Of a stretch of 64,000 nt of DNA, positions 16,241 through 27,101 are shown piece by piece. Made by a program: the position numbers and the translations under genes. This stretch comes from Isoetes taiwanensis (taxonomy: Eukaryota; Streptophyta; Lycopodiopsida; Isoetales; Isoetaceae). The first letter of the stretch is position 1; each line of letters begins with the position of its first letter. The DNA lies in assembly GCA_021234155.1 (NCBI GenBank), contig JAJEKV010000006.1:2519815-2583814 (forward strand), given 5' to 3'. The notes beneath the pieces were generated by a model that was not told where the DNA came from, did not search any database, and was given only the letters and a program-made list of their open reading frames with translations.

Positions 16241-16525
16241 AATAAAATGCATAACTAAAAGAGTGTGCATCGAAAAAAGGCGAGTCTTTGACCAGGGGGG
16301 CAACAAGGCGGTGTGGATACATTAAAAAAATTTCCACTTGGAAACTATGAAGCAATTTTTCATCAAGGTACAATTGTTTCTGAGAAACAAAACCAGTTCA
16401 TTACAAGTTAATTATGCCATCCATGTCAAATAGCTTTAGGGAGCAGTCCGTTGAATAGGGGCATTCTCTCTATCAATATGCCTTGATACTGAAACACAAC
16501 CATCATCACAAGCAACCAAATCTAA

Positions 16526-16550
16526 CCCCCCCACCCTCCCCCCCCACCCC
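16526..16550 (-). other. C-run, G-quadruplex candidate on minus strand
   Basis: Three long C blocks and a CCCC separated by AC or T singles give four G-tracts on the minus strand with very short loops, which fits a G-quadruplex-forming motif. It lies just before the satellite array. Confidence 0.4.
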
Positions 16551-16563
16551 GCGGTAGTCTTTT

Positions 16564-16647
16564 GCTTTTCTGTAATCATTTATCTTCATTCTAGTAGTTA
16601 TGATGCTTTTCTGTAATCATTTATCTTCATTCTAATAGTTATGATGC
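16564..16647. repeat. 41-bp tandem duplication
   Basis: GCTTTTCTGTAATCATTTAT followed by CTTCATTCTA(G/A)TAGTTATGAT occurs twice in tandem with one difference. A recent local duplication next to the array's left edge. Confidence 0.85.
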
Positions 16648-16718
16648 TTATATTCTCAATGCAATCTTAGACCAAGTATAACGTCCAGCCAGCCAAGGTC
16701 AACCCCAAGTAGAACGAT

Positions 16719-19700
16719 CCCACAAACTCCATTCCGTCAGTTCTCGCTGCTTGACGTAAAGTGGAGGTGACGCCAGAGCGGGGACCCTAAAATTCCGGAG
16801 CCTCCCCGGTGCCCGAACGACAAAACACTGCGGTTTCTACAAGGCCGACCTCGGGACCCAGCGGGTTTGACAAGTTCTGGGACCGATCCGGAATCTTTTG
16901 GGCCTTCGAAAGAGGGGCCCCTGAAGCGGAGGATCCAACGGTGGGATAGGGGAACGGGCCCGGAGGGTGGTCATTAGCGCAAGGCCCCCGGGAGCTGCCG
17001 TGAAGGGCTGCCTCGGGAACTTTTTGGATCCCGCCTCACGGGGTGGGACTCTCCCTCTTGTGAGAGATCCCCGCAAGGTCCCGGCCTCGTTTGACTTGGG
17101 GAGGGTGCGGCTTCGGTTGCCCATAGCGGGCTGCCCCGACCGTTCTAATGCTAACCCTTTGACCTAGACCTTCTCCAGAAAATTCCGAAAATTGGGTTGT
17201 GTCTTTGGAGATGAATTAGGAATCCGGTGGCAAAAAATCAGAATTTATTTTCGTACAATGCATTAATTACGAATTTATGAATGTCTTGCCTTCGCAAAAG
17301 CGCCCCGACTTCTAATTGCCACATCGGAGGAGGACAGCCCAAACTCCGTTCCGTCGGTTCTGTTGCTCTGCGTTCACCGACGCCGACTTCGGCCAGATCC
17401 CAAGCGCAACAGACCAAGACTTCGGCCCCCAAAGCGCCAAACCCTTCTAGAACACGGCAACTCCACGGGGTTTACGTTTGGAGGCCTCTCCTTGTCGATC
17501 GGCGGGACCTTGCGTGCGTGTTTTGGCGTGGGTGGGGGTGTTGCGCCCGAGGCGGGGACCCTAAAATCCCCCCGGAAGCTGCTTGCCCCAAATTTCCTCT
17601 CTCCAAGGCCCTGGGGACGAACGGGCCACCTCCCCTCTCCGGAACCGCGATTTGGCTCTGCCAATGGACTCAAACATTGGCATTATCCTGGGGACCAAGT
17701 TCCGTGGCCAGAAGACCACCCGACCTCCAAGAAGCGCCAAAGTAGCTCACGTCCATCACACTCGTAGTCAATTGGCCTAGGATGTGGAAGCCGGATACTG
17801 TCGTGGAGGGCGTGAGTGTTCCTTTCTTTTGCAAAAGTGACCTTGTAACTTGCTCCCTAGGGTAATGTCGCCATTCCGGACGACTTGGCAGGGACGATTT
17901 GCCATTCCAGAGTCTCCCCGATGCCCGAACGACAAAACACTGCAGTTTCTACAAGGCCGACCTCAGGACTCCCCGCGGTTTGACAAGTTCTACCGGACCG
18001 ATCTGGAATCTTTTGGGCCTTCCCGAAGAGGGGCCCCTGAACGGAGGATCCAACGGTTGGATAGGGGAACCGGGCTCCGGAAGGGTGGTCATTAGCGTGC
18101 GGACCCCCCGGGGGAGGGCTGCCTCGGGAACTTTTTTGGATCCCGCCTCCTGGGGTCCGGACTCTCCCCTCTTGTGAGAGATCCCTGCAAGGTCCTGGCC
18201 TCGTTTGACTTGGGGAGGGTGCGGCTCGGTTGCCCCAAGAAGCGGGCTGCCCCAACCGTTCTAATGCTAACCCTTTGACCTAGACCTTCTCCAGGAAATT
18301 CGAAAAATTGGGCCGTGTCTTTGGAGATGAATTAGGAATCCAGCTGCAAAAAATCAGAATTTATTTTCGTGACAATGCATTAATTACTTAATTTATGAAT
18401 GTCTTGCCATCAGCAAAAGCCCCCGACTTCTAATTGCCACATCGGAGGAGGGCAGGCCCAAACTCCGTTCCGTCGGTTTCTGTTGCTCTGCGTTCTTGGC
18501 GCAGCTTCGGCCAGTCCCAATCGCAGACCAAGACTTCGGCCCCAAAACGCAAACCCTTCTAGAATCGGCAACTCACGGGGTTTTACGTTTGGAGGCTCTC
18601 TCCTTGTCGGTCGGTAGGGACCTTGCGTCGTGTTTTGGCGTGGAGTGGGGGTGTTTGCCGCCAGAGGCGGGGACCCTAAAATCCCGGAAGCTGCTTGCCC
18701 CGAATTTCCTCTCCCCAAGGCCCTCGGGGGACGAGCGGGCCACCTCCCCTCTCGGAACCATGATTTGGCTCTGTCAATGGACTCAAACATCGGCATTATC
18801 ACGGGGACCAAGTTCCGCGGGTGAAGACCACCCGACCTCAAGAAGCGCCAAAGTAGCTCACGTCCATCACACTTTCGTAGTCAATTGGCCTAGGATGTGG
18901 GCCGGGATACCGTCGTGGAGGGCGTGGAGTGTTCCTTTCTTTTGCAAAGCCCGACCTTGTAACTTGCTCCCTAGGGTAATTTCGCCATTCGGACGACTTG
19001 GCGGTCGATTTGCCATTAGGAGCCTCCCTGTTAACACTGCAGTTTCTACAAGGCCGACCTCGGGGCGCCCTTAGTTTTACAAGTTCTACCGGACCGATCT
19101 GGAATCTTTTGGACCTTCCCAAGAGGGGCCCCCGAACGAGGGATCCAACGGCCGGATAGGGGAACCGGGCCCGGAGGGTGGTCATTAGCGTCGGCCCACC
19201 GGGAGCTGCCGCCAGGAAGGGCTGCCTCGGGGAACTTTTTGGATCCCGCCTCACGGGGTGGGACTCTCCCCTCTTGTGAGGGATCCCCGCAAGGTCCCGG
19301 CCTCGTTTGACTTGGGGAGGGTGCGGCTCGGTTGCCCGCAGCGGGCTGCCCCGACCGTTCTAATGCTAACCCTTTGACCTAGACCTTCTCCGAAAATTCG
19401 AAAATTGGGCTGTGTGCTGGAGATGAATTAGGAATCCAGCCGGCAAAAAATCAGAATTTATTTTCGCATACAATGCATTAATTACTTAATTTATGAATGT
19501 CTTGCCATTTGCAAAAGCCCCCGACTTCTAATTGCCACATCGGGAGGAGGACAGGCCCAAACTCCGTTCCGTCAGTTCCTGTTGCTTTGCGTTCTCGGCC
19601 GCAGCTTCTCGGCCAGTCCCAAGCGCAGCAGACCAAGACTTCGGCCCCAAAGCGCCAAACCCTTCTAGAACACGGCAACTTACGGGGTTTTACGTTTGGA

Positions 19701-21758
19701 GGCTCTCTCCTTGTCGTTGGTAGGGACCTTGCGCCGTGTTTTGACGTGGAGTGGGGGGTGTTGCCGCCGGAGTGGGGACCCTAAAATCCTCCCGGAAGCT
19801 GCTTGCCCCAAATTTCCTCTCCCCAAGGCCCTGGGGACGAACGGGCCACCTCCCCTCTCCGGAACCGCGATTTGGCTCTGCCAATGGACTCAAACATCGG
19901 CATTATCCTGGGGACCAAGTTCCGTGGCCAGAAGACCACCCGACCTCCAAGAAGCGCCAAAGTAGCTCACGTCCATCACACTCGTAGTCAATTGGCCTAG
20001 GATGTGGAAGCCGGATACCGTCGTGGAGGGCGTGAGTGTTCCTTTCTTTCGCAAAACTGACCTTGTAACTTGCTCCCTAGGGTAATTTCGCCATTCCGGA
20101 CGACTTGGCAGGGTCGATTTGCCATTCCGGAGCCTCCCCGGTGCCCGAACGACAAAACACTTCCGGTTTCTACAAGGCCGACCTCGGGGGCCCAGCTGGG
20201 TTTGACAAGTTCTACCGGACCGATCTGGAATCTTTTGGGCCTTCCCGAAGAGGGGCCCTTGAACGGAGGATCCAACGGTTGGATAGGGGAACCGGGCTCC
20301 CGTGGTGCTCATTAGCGCAGGGCGGCCCCGGGAGCCGCCAGAAGGGCTGCCTCGGGGAACTTTTTGGATCCCGCCTCCACGGGTCCTGGGACTCTCCCCT
20401 CTTGTGAGGGATCCCCGCAAGGTCCCCTGGCCTCGTTTGACTTGGGGAGGGTGCCGGCTCGGTTGCCCCAGCGGGCTGCCCCGACCGTTCTAATGCTAAC
20501 CCTTTGACCTAGACCTTCTCCGAAAATTCCGAAAATTGGGCTGTGTGCTGGAGATGAATTAGGAATCCAGCTGGCAAAAAATCAGAATTTATTTTCGTAC
20601 AATGCATTAATTACGAATTTATGAATGTTTTGTCACTGCAAAAGCGCCCCCCGACTTCTAATTGCCACATCCGGAGGAGGACAGGCCCAAACTCCGTTCC
20701 GTCAGTTCCTGTTGCTCTGCGTTCTCGGCCGCAGCTTCTCGGCCAGGTCCCAACTGCAACAGACCAAGACTCGGCCCCCAAAACGCAAACCCTTCTAGAA
20801 CCTGGCAACTTACAGGGTTTACGTTTCGGAGGCTCTCTCCTTGTCAGATTCGGCCGGGACCTTGCGTCGTGTTTTGACGTGGAGTGGGGGTGTTGCCGCC
20901 AGAGTGGGGACCCTAAAATCCTCCCGGAAGCTGCTTGCCCCAAATTACCTCTCCCCAAGGCCCTGGGGACGAACGGGCCACCTCCCCTCTCCGGAACCGC
21001 GATTTGGGTCTGCCAATGGACTCAAACATCGGCATTATCTTGGGGACCAAGTTCCGTGGCCAGAAGACCACCCGACCTCCAAGAAGCGCCAAAGTAGCTC
21101 ACGTCCATCACACTCGTAGTCAATTGGCCTAGGATGTGGAAGCCGGATACCGTCGTGGAGGGCGTGAGTGTTCCTTTCTTTTGCAAAACTGACCTTGTAA
21201 CTTGCTCCCTAGGGTAATTTCGCCATTCCGGACGACTTGGCAGGGTCGATTTGCCATTCCGGAGCCTCCCCGGTGCCCGAACGACAAAACACTGCAGTTT
21301 CTACAAGGCCGACCTCAGGACGCCCCGCGGTTTGACAAGTTCTATCGGACCGATCTGGAATCTTTTGGACCTTCCCGAAGAGGGGCCACTGAACGGAGGA
21401 TCCAACGGTCAGATAGGGGAACCGGGCTCCGGGAGGGTGGTCATTAGCGTGCGGCCCCCCGGGGGAGCGCTGCCAGGAAGGGCTGCCTCGGGAACTTTTT
21501 TGGATCCCGCCTCCTGGGGTCCGGACTCTCCCCTCTTGTGAGGGATCCCTGCAAGGTCCTGGCCTCGTTTGACTTGGGGGAGGGTGCCAGCTCGGTTGCC
21601 CCGCAACGGGCTGCCCCGATCGTTCTAATGCTAACCCTTTGACCTAGACCTTCTCCGAAAATTCCGAAAATTGGGCTGTGTGCTGGAGATGAATTAGGAA
21701 TCCAGCTGGCAAAAAAACAGAATTTATTTTCATACAATGCATTAATTACGAATATATG
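16719..21758 (+). repeat. Array block 1: partial copy plus four monomers
   Basis: The first copy (16719-17280) is internally deleted and marks the left edge. Four full monomers follow with no insertion until the LINE-B copy at 21769. Copy 18400-19490 is rich in CCG/CGG variants and small indels, while 20626-21755 is clean. Confidence 0.85.
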
Positions 21759-21768
21759 AATGTCTTGC

Positions 21769-22940
21769 AAATTCTACATAAGCAAGCTCAAGCTCTTGCT
21801 GGTAAATTCATTTGGAAAGCTATCAATGGATCTTCTAGTCCTGCTTCTATCTTCATCAATTACTGGATTTCTAAAAGTAATCCTGCTGGGCATCCATCTG
21901 TGACTCATGCTCTGCCTGATTCTGCTTTTTGTGATCTCCATATTGCACCTAATACTTCCCCTTTGATGAGGAATTTTATTAAAGCTTGGAATAACATCTA
22001 TCCAGCTTTTTCCTATACTCAAGTCAATTCTGCTCATCTTGCAATGCCTATCTTTTGGTCCCCTATCTTTAAAGATCATCCTATTCATGTTCTTGCCCTC
22101 AAGCATCCTCAGATTTACAAAAGGTGGGCCTCCTCAGCTATCACTACTATTGGAGATCTATGGAACAACAACAGATGGATTACTTGGACATGCCTGAGAA
22201 GGAGGATCAGTGGTACATTAACTGATAAAAAGATATATCTTCACATCATGAATGTTATGGGAGATAAAACTCCTTCTGTGGCTCATAATACAGCATCTGA
22301 TTGGTTTCTAGGCAATAAATCTAGATATAAAGTTTCTCTGATCTATGACTATCTAAATCAAAATGCTAGCATTGCCAAAGCTGCTTATTCTTGGAACTTG
22401 GATATTGCTGCCTTCAAATCATTGGTTTCTAATGTTTGGAATTCTTATTCTCCAAACAAAATCTCTTTCTTTATCTGGCTGATTGCAAACAAAAGTGTTT
22501 CTTGCCTGGAAACCTTTTCCAAGAGAAATCCAAATATTTCTCCTCTATGTCCTCTTAATTGCAATAATATGGAAAGCATGGAACATATTTTCTTCTGCCC
22601 TAAACTCAGGCATTTCTGGAGATGGTTTGAGCATTACTTTGGTATTCATGACAGAAGCTCCATCATCCAGTTAATTCAAACCAATAATCCATTTAATAAT
22701 ACTATTATCTATTTAGCTTTATGGAATATTTGGAAGTCTAGAAACAGATGTCTTTATGGTTACAAAAATTTCTCTACAACTTGGATCAAAATTCATTTCA
22801 AATATGATGTTGAATTATGTGCAACAGCACATAAAAATTTGTATTCTGACAACTATGACAGGTGCTGGGACCAAATTGGTATTTTTCAAGGGTATTTTAA
22901 CCTGTTCAATTCCAATCTATCTTACACAAATTCTAACTAA
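21769..22940 (+). pseudogene. LINE-B copy 1: C-terminal ORF2 with zf-RVT
   Basis: About 390 codons open to TAA at 22938-22940. The ATG at 21756 belongs to the satellite, so the LINE has no start of its own here. The N-terminal part corresponds to sequence downstream of RT. The C-terminal part contains the plant reverse-transcriptase zinc-binding domain: SFFIWLIANKSVSCLETF, then CPLNC..HIFFC, then FWRWF. In family knowledge zf-RVT follows RT in plant L1-like LINEs and is usually followed by an RNase H domain, which is not seen here. EN and RT are missing through 5' truncation, so this copy cannot move itself. Confidence 0.88.
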
Positions 22941-22959
22941 ACTCTTGCTCGTAGGGTAT

Positions 22960-23499
22960 ATGGAGCTCTGCAGAGGTCATCAGAAAAGAAAATTTGATAG
23001 AGGAGCAGATAGATATGAAGTTAAGTTGTATGGGGATGAGAGAATTCATGAACACCAGGTCAAGTTCCCCCCTCACAATCAGTGGTCAGTCAGAGAGATG
23101 ATCAGGGACAACGAAATCAGTAAGGCAAGAGAAAGGATTTGGGCAGATATATACACAAGGGAAGTTATGCAAATGGTTTATATGTTTTCTTTCATTAACT
23201 CCAACCATCATGAATTCACTGAAAGACAGTTCAGCAGATACAGGATGATGTACTACACTCACAGAATGTTAGCTGATGCTTATGGCACTCTTATTCTTCT
23301 TATGGTTCAACAAGATTTTTACAGACTAATAAGAGATAATCTATGGATGGCCGATTCCTATGTCATGGGAACTGCAGACTCTTTCACTCAATCCTACAAC
23401 CAACTCTTCCATAATGCCATAAACTCAGATGACCCAAAGATCCCTACCATTCCTGATGATCTATACATTGACAGTATTGCCTCTTCTGAGGTGCAATAG
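22960..23499 (+). CDS. LINE-B copy 1: downstream ORF, unknown
   Basis: ATG-initiated frame of 179 codons beginning MELCRGHQKRKFDRG, 19 bases after the zf-RVT frame's stop. It is charged, helical in character, rich in Met, Tyr and Asp, and ends IASSEVQ. I do not recognise it. All four copies carry it and two or three are broken by small indels. It takes the position where plant LINEs usually carry RNase H. It may be a third ORF, a captured host exon or a 3'-transduced sequence. Whether it is translated is unknown. Confidence 0.5.
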   Translation: MELCRGHQKRKFDRGADRYEVKLYGDERIHEHQVKFPPHNQWSVREMIRDNEISKARERIWADIYTREVMQMVYMFSFINSNHHEFTERQFSRYRMMYYTHRMLADAYGTLILLMVQQDFYRLIRDNLWMADSYVMGTADSFTQSYNQLFHNAINSDDPKIPTIPDDLYIDSIASSEVQ

Positions 23500-23831
23500 C
23501 TCTTCATTTGGTTTCTTGATTTGGTAGCAGAGATATGCTTGCTGATTGGACATCAAATGGAGTTACCTTTTTGGAAGAATTTATCTTGCTGGAACAGTTG
23601 CTCCTCTGAAGAAAACAGATTACCACTAAATCACAAAACTCAAGTATTCTACAAGACTTGAGCAACAAACTTATCTACAGTTTGACCAGACTTTGACTAA
23701 ATATTGTGTTGCTGAATTTCTACTTGTATTTTTGATATTTTCCTCATTTTGATTTGGTAAAACCTATCTATGAAGGTTACCAAACTACTATGTATGTATT
23801 TCCTTAATTAATGAAAAAAATCTCGTACTCT

Positions 23832-23860
<29 letters not shown>

Positions 23861-23864
<4 letters not shown>

Positions 23865-24995
23865 TCTTGCCACTGCAAAAGCGTCCCCCGACTTCTAATT
23901 GCCACATCGGGAGGAGGACATGCCCAAACTCCGTTTCGTCAGTTCCCGTTGCTCCGTGTTCTCGGCCGCAGCTTCTGGCCAGGTCCCAACTGCAATAGAC
24001 CAAGACTCGGCCCCCAAAACGCAAACCCTTCTAGAACCTGGCAACTCACAGGGTTTACGTTTCGGAGGCCCTCTCCTTGTCAGATTTGGCCGGGACCTTG
24101 CGCCCTGTCTTGACGTGGAGTGGGGGTGTTGACGCCAGAGCGGGGACCCTAAAATCCCCCCGGAAGCTGCTTGCCCCGAATTTCCTCTCCCTAAGGCCCT
24201 GGGGACGGACGGGCCACCTCCCCTTTTCGGAAACACGATTTGGCTCTGCCAATGGACTCAGAACGTCGACATTACCCTGGGGACCACGTTCCGTGGCCAG
24301 AAGACCACCCGACCTCCAAGAAGCGCCAAAGTAGCTCACGTCCATCACACTCGTAGTCAATTGGCCTAGGATGTGGATGCCGGATACTGTCGTGGAGGGT
24401 GTGAGTGTTTCTTTCTTTTGCAAAACCGACCTTGTAACTTACTCCCTAGGGTAATTTTGCCATTCTGGACGACTTGGCAGGGTCGATTTGCCATTCCGGA
24501 GCCTCCCCGGTGCCCGAACGACAAAACACTGCGGTTTCTACAAGGCCGACCTCAGGACGCCCCGCGGTTTGACAAGTTCTACCGGACCGATCTGGAATCT
24601 TTTGGGCCTTCCCGAAGAGGGGCCTTTGAACGGAGGATCCAACGGTCGGATAGGGGAACCGGGCTCCGGGAGGGTGGTCATTAGCGTGCGGCCCCCCGGG
24701 GGAGCGCTGCCAGGAAGGGCTGCCTCGGGAACTTTTTTGGATCCCGCCTCCTGGGATCCGGACTCTCCCCTCTTGTGAGGGATCCCTGCAAGGTCCTGGC
24801 CTCGTTTGACTTGGGGGAGGGTGCCAGCTCAGTTGCCCCGCAACGGGCTGCCCCGACCGTTCTAATGCTAACCCTTTGACCTAGACCTTCTCCGAAAATT
24901 CCGAAAATTGGGCTGTGTGCTGGAGATGAATTAGGAATCCAGCTGGCAAAAAAACAGAATTTATTTTCATACAATGCATTAATTACGAATATATG
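23861..24995 (+). repeat. Array block 2: single monomer between two LINE copies
   Basis: One monomer separates LINE-B copies 1 and 2, where the other LINE copies are separated by four. The 3.2-kb monomer-plus-LINE unit therefore reflects loss of three monomers by unequal exchange, or a separate duplication. Confidence 0.8.
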
Positions 24996-25005
24996 AATGT
25001 CTTGC

Positions 25006-26177
25006 AAATTCTACATAAGCAAGCTCAAGCTCTTGCTGGTAAATTCATTTGGAAAGCTATCAATGGATCTTCTAGTCCTGCTTCTATCTTCATCAATTAC
25101 TGGATTTCTAAAAGTAATCCTGCTGGGCATCCATCTGTGACTCATGCTCTGCCTGATTCTGCTTTTTGTGATCTCCATATTGCACCTAATACTTCCCCTT
25201 TGATGAGGAATTTTATTAAAGCTTGGAATAACATCTATCCAGCTTTTTCCTATACTCAAGTCAATTCTGCTCATCTTGCAATGCCTATCTTTTGGTCCCC
25301 TATCTTTAAAGATCATCCTATTCATGTTCTTGCCCTCAAGCATCCTCAGATTTACAAAAGGTGGGCCTCCTCAGCTATCACTACTATTGGAGATCTATGG
25401 AACAACAACAGATGGATTACTTGGACATGCCTGAGAAGGAGGATCAGTGGTACATTAACTGATAAAAAGATATATCTTCACATCAGGAATGTTATGGGAG
25501 ATAAAACTCCTTCTGTGGCTCATAATACAGCATCTGATTGGTTTCTAGGCAATGAATCTAGATATAAAGTTTCTCTGATCTATGACTATCTAAATCAAAA
25601 TGCTAGCATTGCCAAAGCTGCTTATTCTTGGAACTTGGATATTGCTGCCTTCAAATCATTGGTTTCTAATGTTTGGAATTCTTATTCTCCAAACAAAATC
25701 TCTTTCTTCATCTGGCTGATTGCAAACAAAAGTGTTTCTTGCCTGGAAACCTTTTCCAAGAGAAATCCAAATATTTCTCCTCTATGTCCTCTTAATTGCA
25801 ATAATATGGAAAGCATGGAACATATTTTCTTCTGCCCTAAACTCAGGCATTTCTGGAGATGGTTTGAGCATTACTTTGGTATTCATGACAGAAGCTCCAT
25901 CATCCAGTTAATTCAAACCAATAATCCATTTAATAATACTATTATCTATTTAGCTTTATGGAATATTTGGAAGTCTAGAAACAGATGTCTTTATGGTTAC
26001 AAAAATTTCTCTACAACTTGGATCAAAATTCATTTCAAATATGATGTTGAATTATGTGCAACAGCACATAAAAATTTGTATTCTGACAACTATGACAGGT
26101 GCTGGAACCAAATTGGTATTTTTCAAGGGTATTTTAACCTGTTCAATTCCAATCTATCTTACACAAATTCTAACTAA
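25006..26177 (+). pseudogene. LINE-B copy 2: C-terminal ORF2 with zf-RVT
   Basis: The same frame as copy 1, open to the same stop, with three or four residue changes (for example N to D at the ..RCW.QIG site). The zf-RVT motif is intact. EN and RT are absent. No start codon of its own. Confidence 0.88.
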
Positions 26178-26196
26178 ACTCTTGCTCGTAGAGTAT

Positions 26197-26738
26197 ATGG
26201 AGCTCTGCAGAGGTCATCAGAAAAGAAAATTTGATAGAGGAGCAGATAGATATGAAGTTAAGTTGTATGGGGATGAGAGAATTCATGAACACCAGGTCAA
26301 GTTCCCCCCCACAATCGATGGGTGGTCGGTCGGAGAGATGATGGGGACAACTAAATCAAGAAGGCAAGAGAAAGGATTTGGGCAGATATATACACAAGGG
26401 AAGTTATGCAAATGGTTTATATGTTTTCTTTCATTAACTCCAACCATCATGAATTCACTGAAAGACAGTTCAGCAGATACATGATGATGTACTACACTCA
26501 CAGAATGTTAGCTGATGCTTATGGCACTCTTATTCTTCTTATGGTTCAACAAGATTTTTACAGACTAATAAGAGATAATCTATGGATGGCCGATTCCTAT
26601 GTCATGGGAACTGCAGACTCTTTCACTCAATCCTACAACCAACTCTTCCATAATGCCATAAACTCAGATGACCCAAAGATCCCTACCATTCCTGATGATC
26701 TATACATTGACAGTATTGCCTCTTCTGAGGTGCAATAG
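26197..26738 (+). pseudogene. LINE-B copy 2: downstream ORF, frameshifted
   Basis: The copy-1 downstream ORF is broken at about 26308-26360, where the sequence differs by several substitutions and indels around CAG/CTG sites. The two halves are in different frames, and the second half (26406-26738) regains the copy-1 sequence. The damage sits entirely in one short patch, which may be an assembly error. Confidence 0.6.
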
Positions 26739-27101
26739 CTCTTCATTTGGTTTTGCAGGTTTGGTAGCAGAGATATGCTTGCTGATTGGACATCAAATGG
26801 AGTTACCTTTTTGGAAGAATTTATCTTGCTGGAACAGTTGCTCCTCTGAAGAAAACAGATTACCACTAAATCACAAAACTCAAGTATTCTACAAGACTTG
26901 AGCAACAAACTTATCTACAGTTTGACCAGACTTTGACTAAATATTGTGTTGCTGAATTTCTACTTGTATTTTTTGATATTTTTCTCATTTTGATTTGGTA
27001 AAACCTATCTATGAAGGTTACCAAACTACTATGTATGTATTTCCTTAATTAATGAAAAAAAAATCTCGTACTCTCAAAAAAAAAAAAAAAAAAAAAAAAA
27101 A

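Larger units (their letters stand above)
21769..23862 (+). mobile_element. LINE-B copy 1 inside satellite
   Basis: A 5'-truncated L1-type LINE ending in about 29 A residues. It is flanked by the direct repeat AATGTCTTGC (21759-21768 and 23861-23870), which is monomer sequence, so this is a target-site duplication. The same junctions occur in the other three copies, so one insertion was later amplified with the array. A TGAAGGTTACCAAACTACT stretch lies before the tail. It contains the zf-RVT frame and a second downstream frame. Confidence 0.92.
25006..27101 (+). mobile_element. LINE-B copy 2 inside satellite
   Basis: Same junctions as copy 1, with left target repeat AATGTCTTGC at 24996-25005 and a slightly damaged right repeat (AGTCTTGTC) after the poly(A). 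Nearly identical to copy 1 except for a cluster of changes at about 26308-26360. Confidence 0.92.

Noticed and set aside
23833-23862. A-run as a transcription terminator or assembly gap filler
   Set aside because: It is flanked by a target-site duplication and follows a LINE 3' end, so it is the poly(A) tail.
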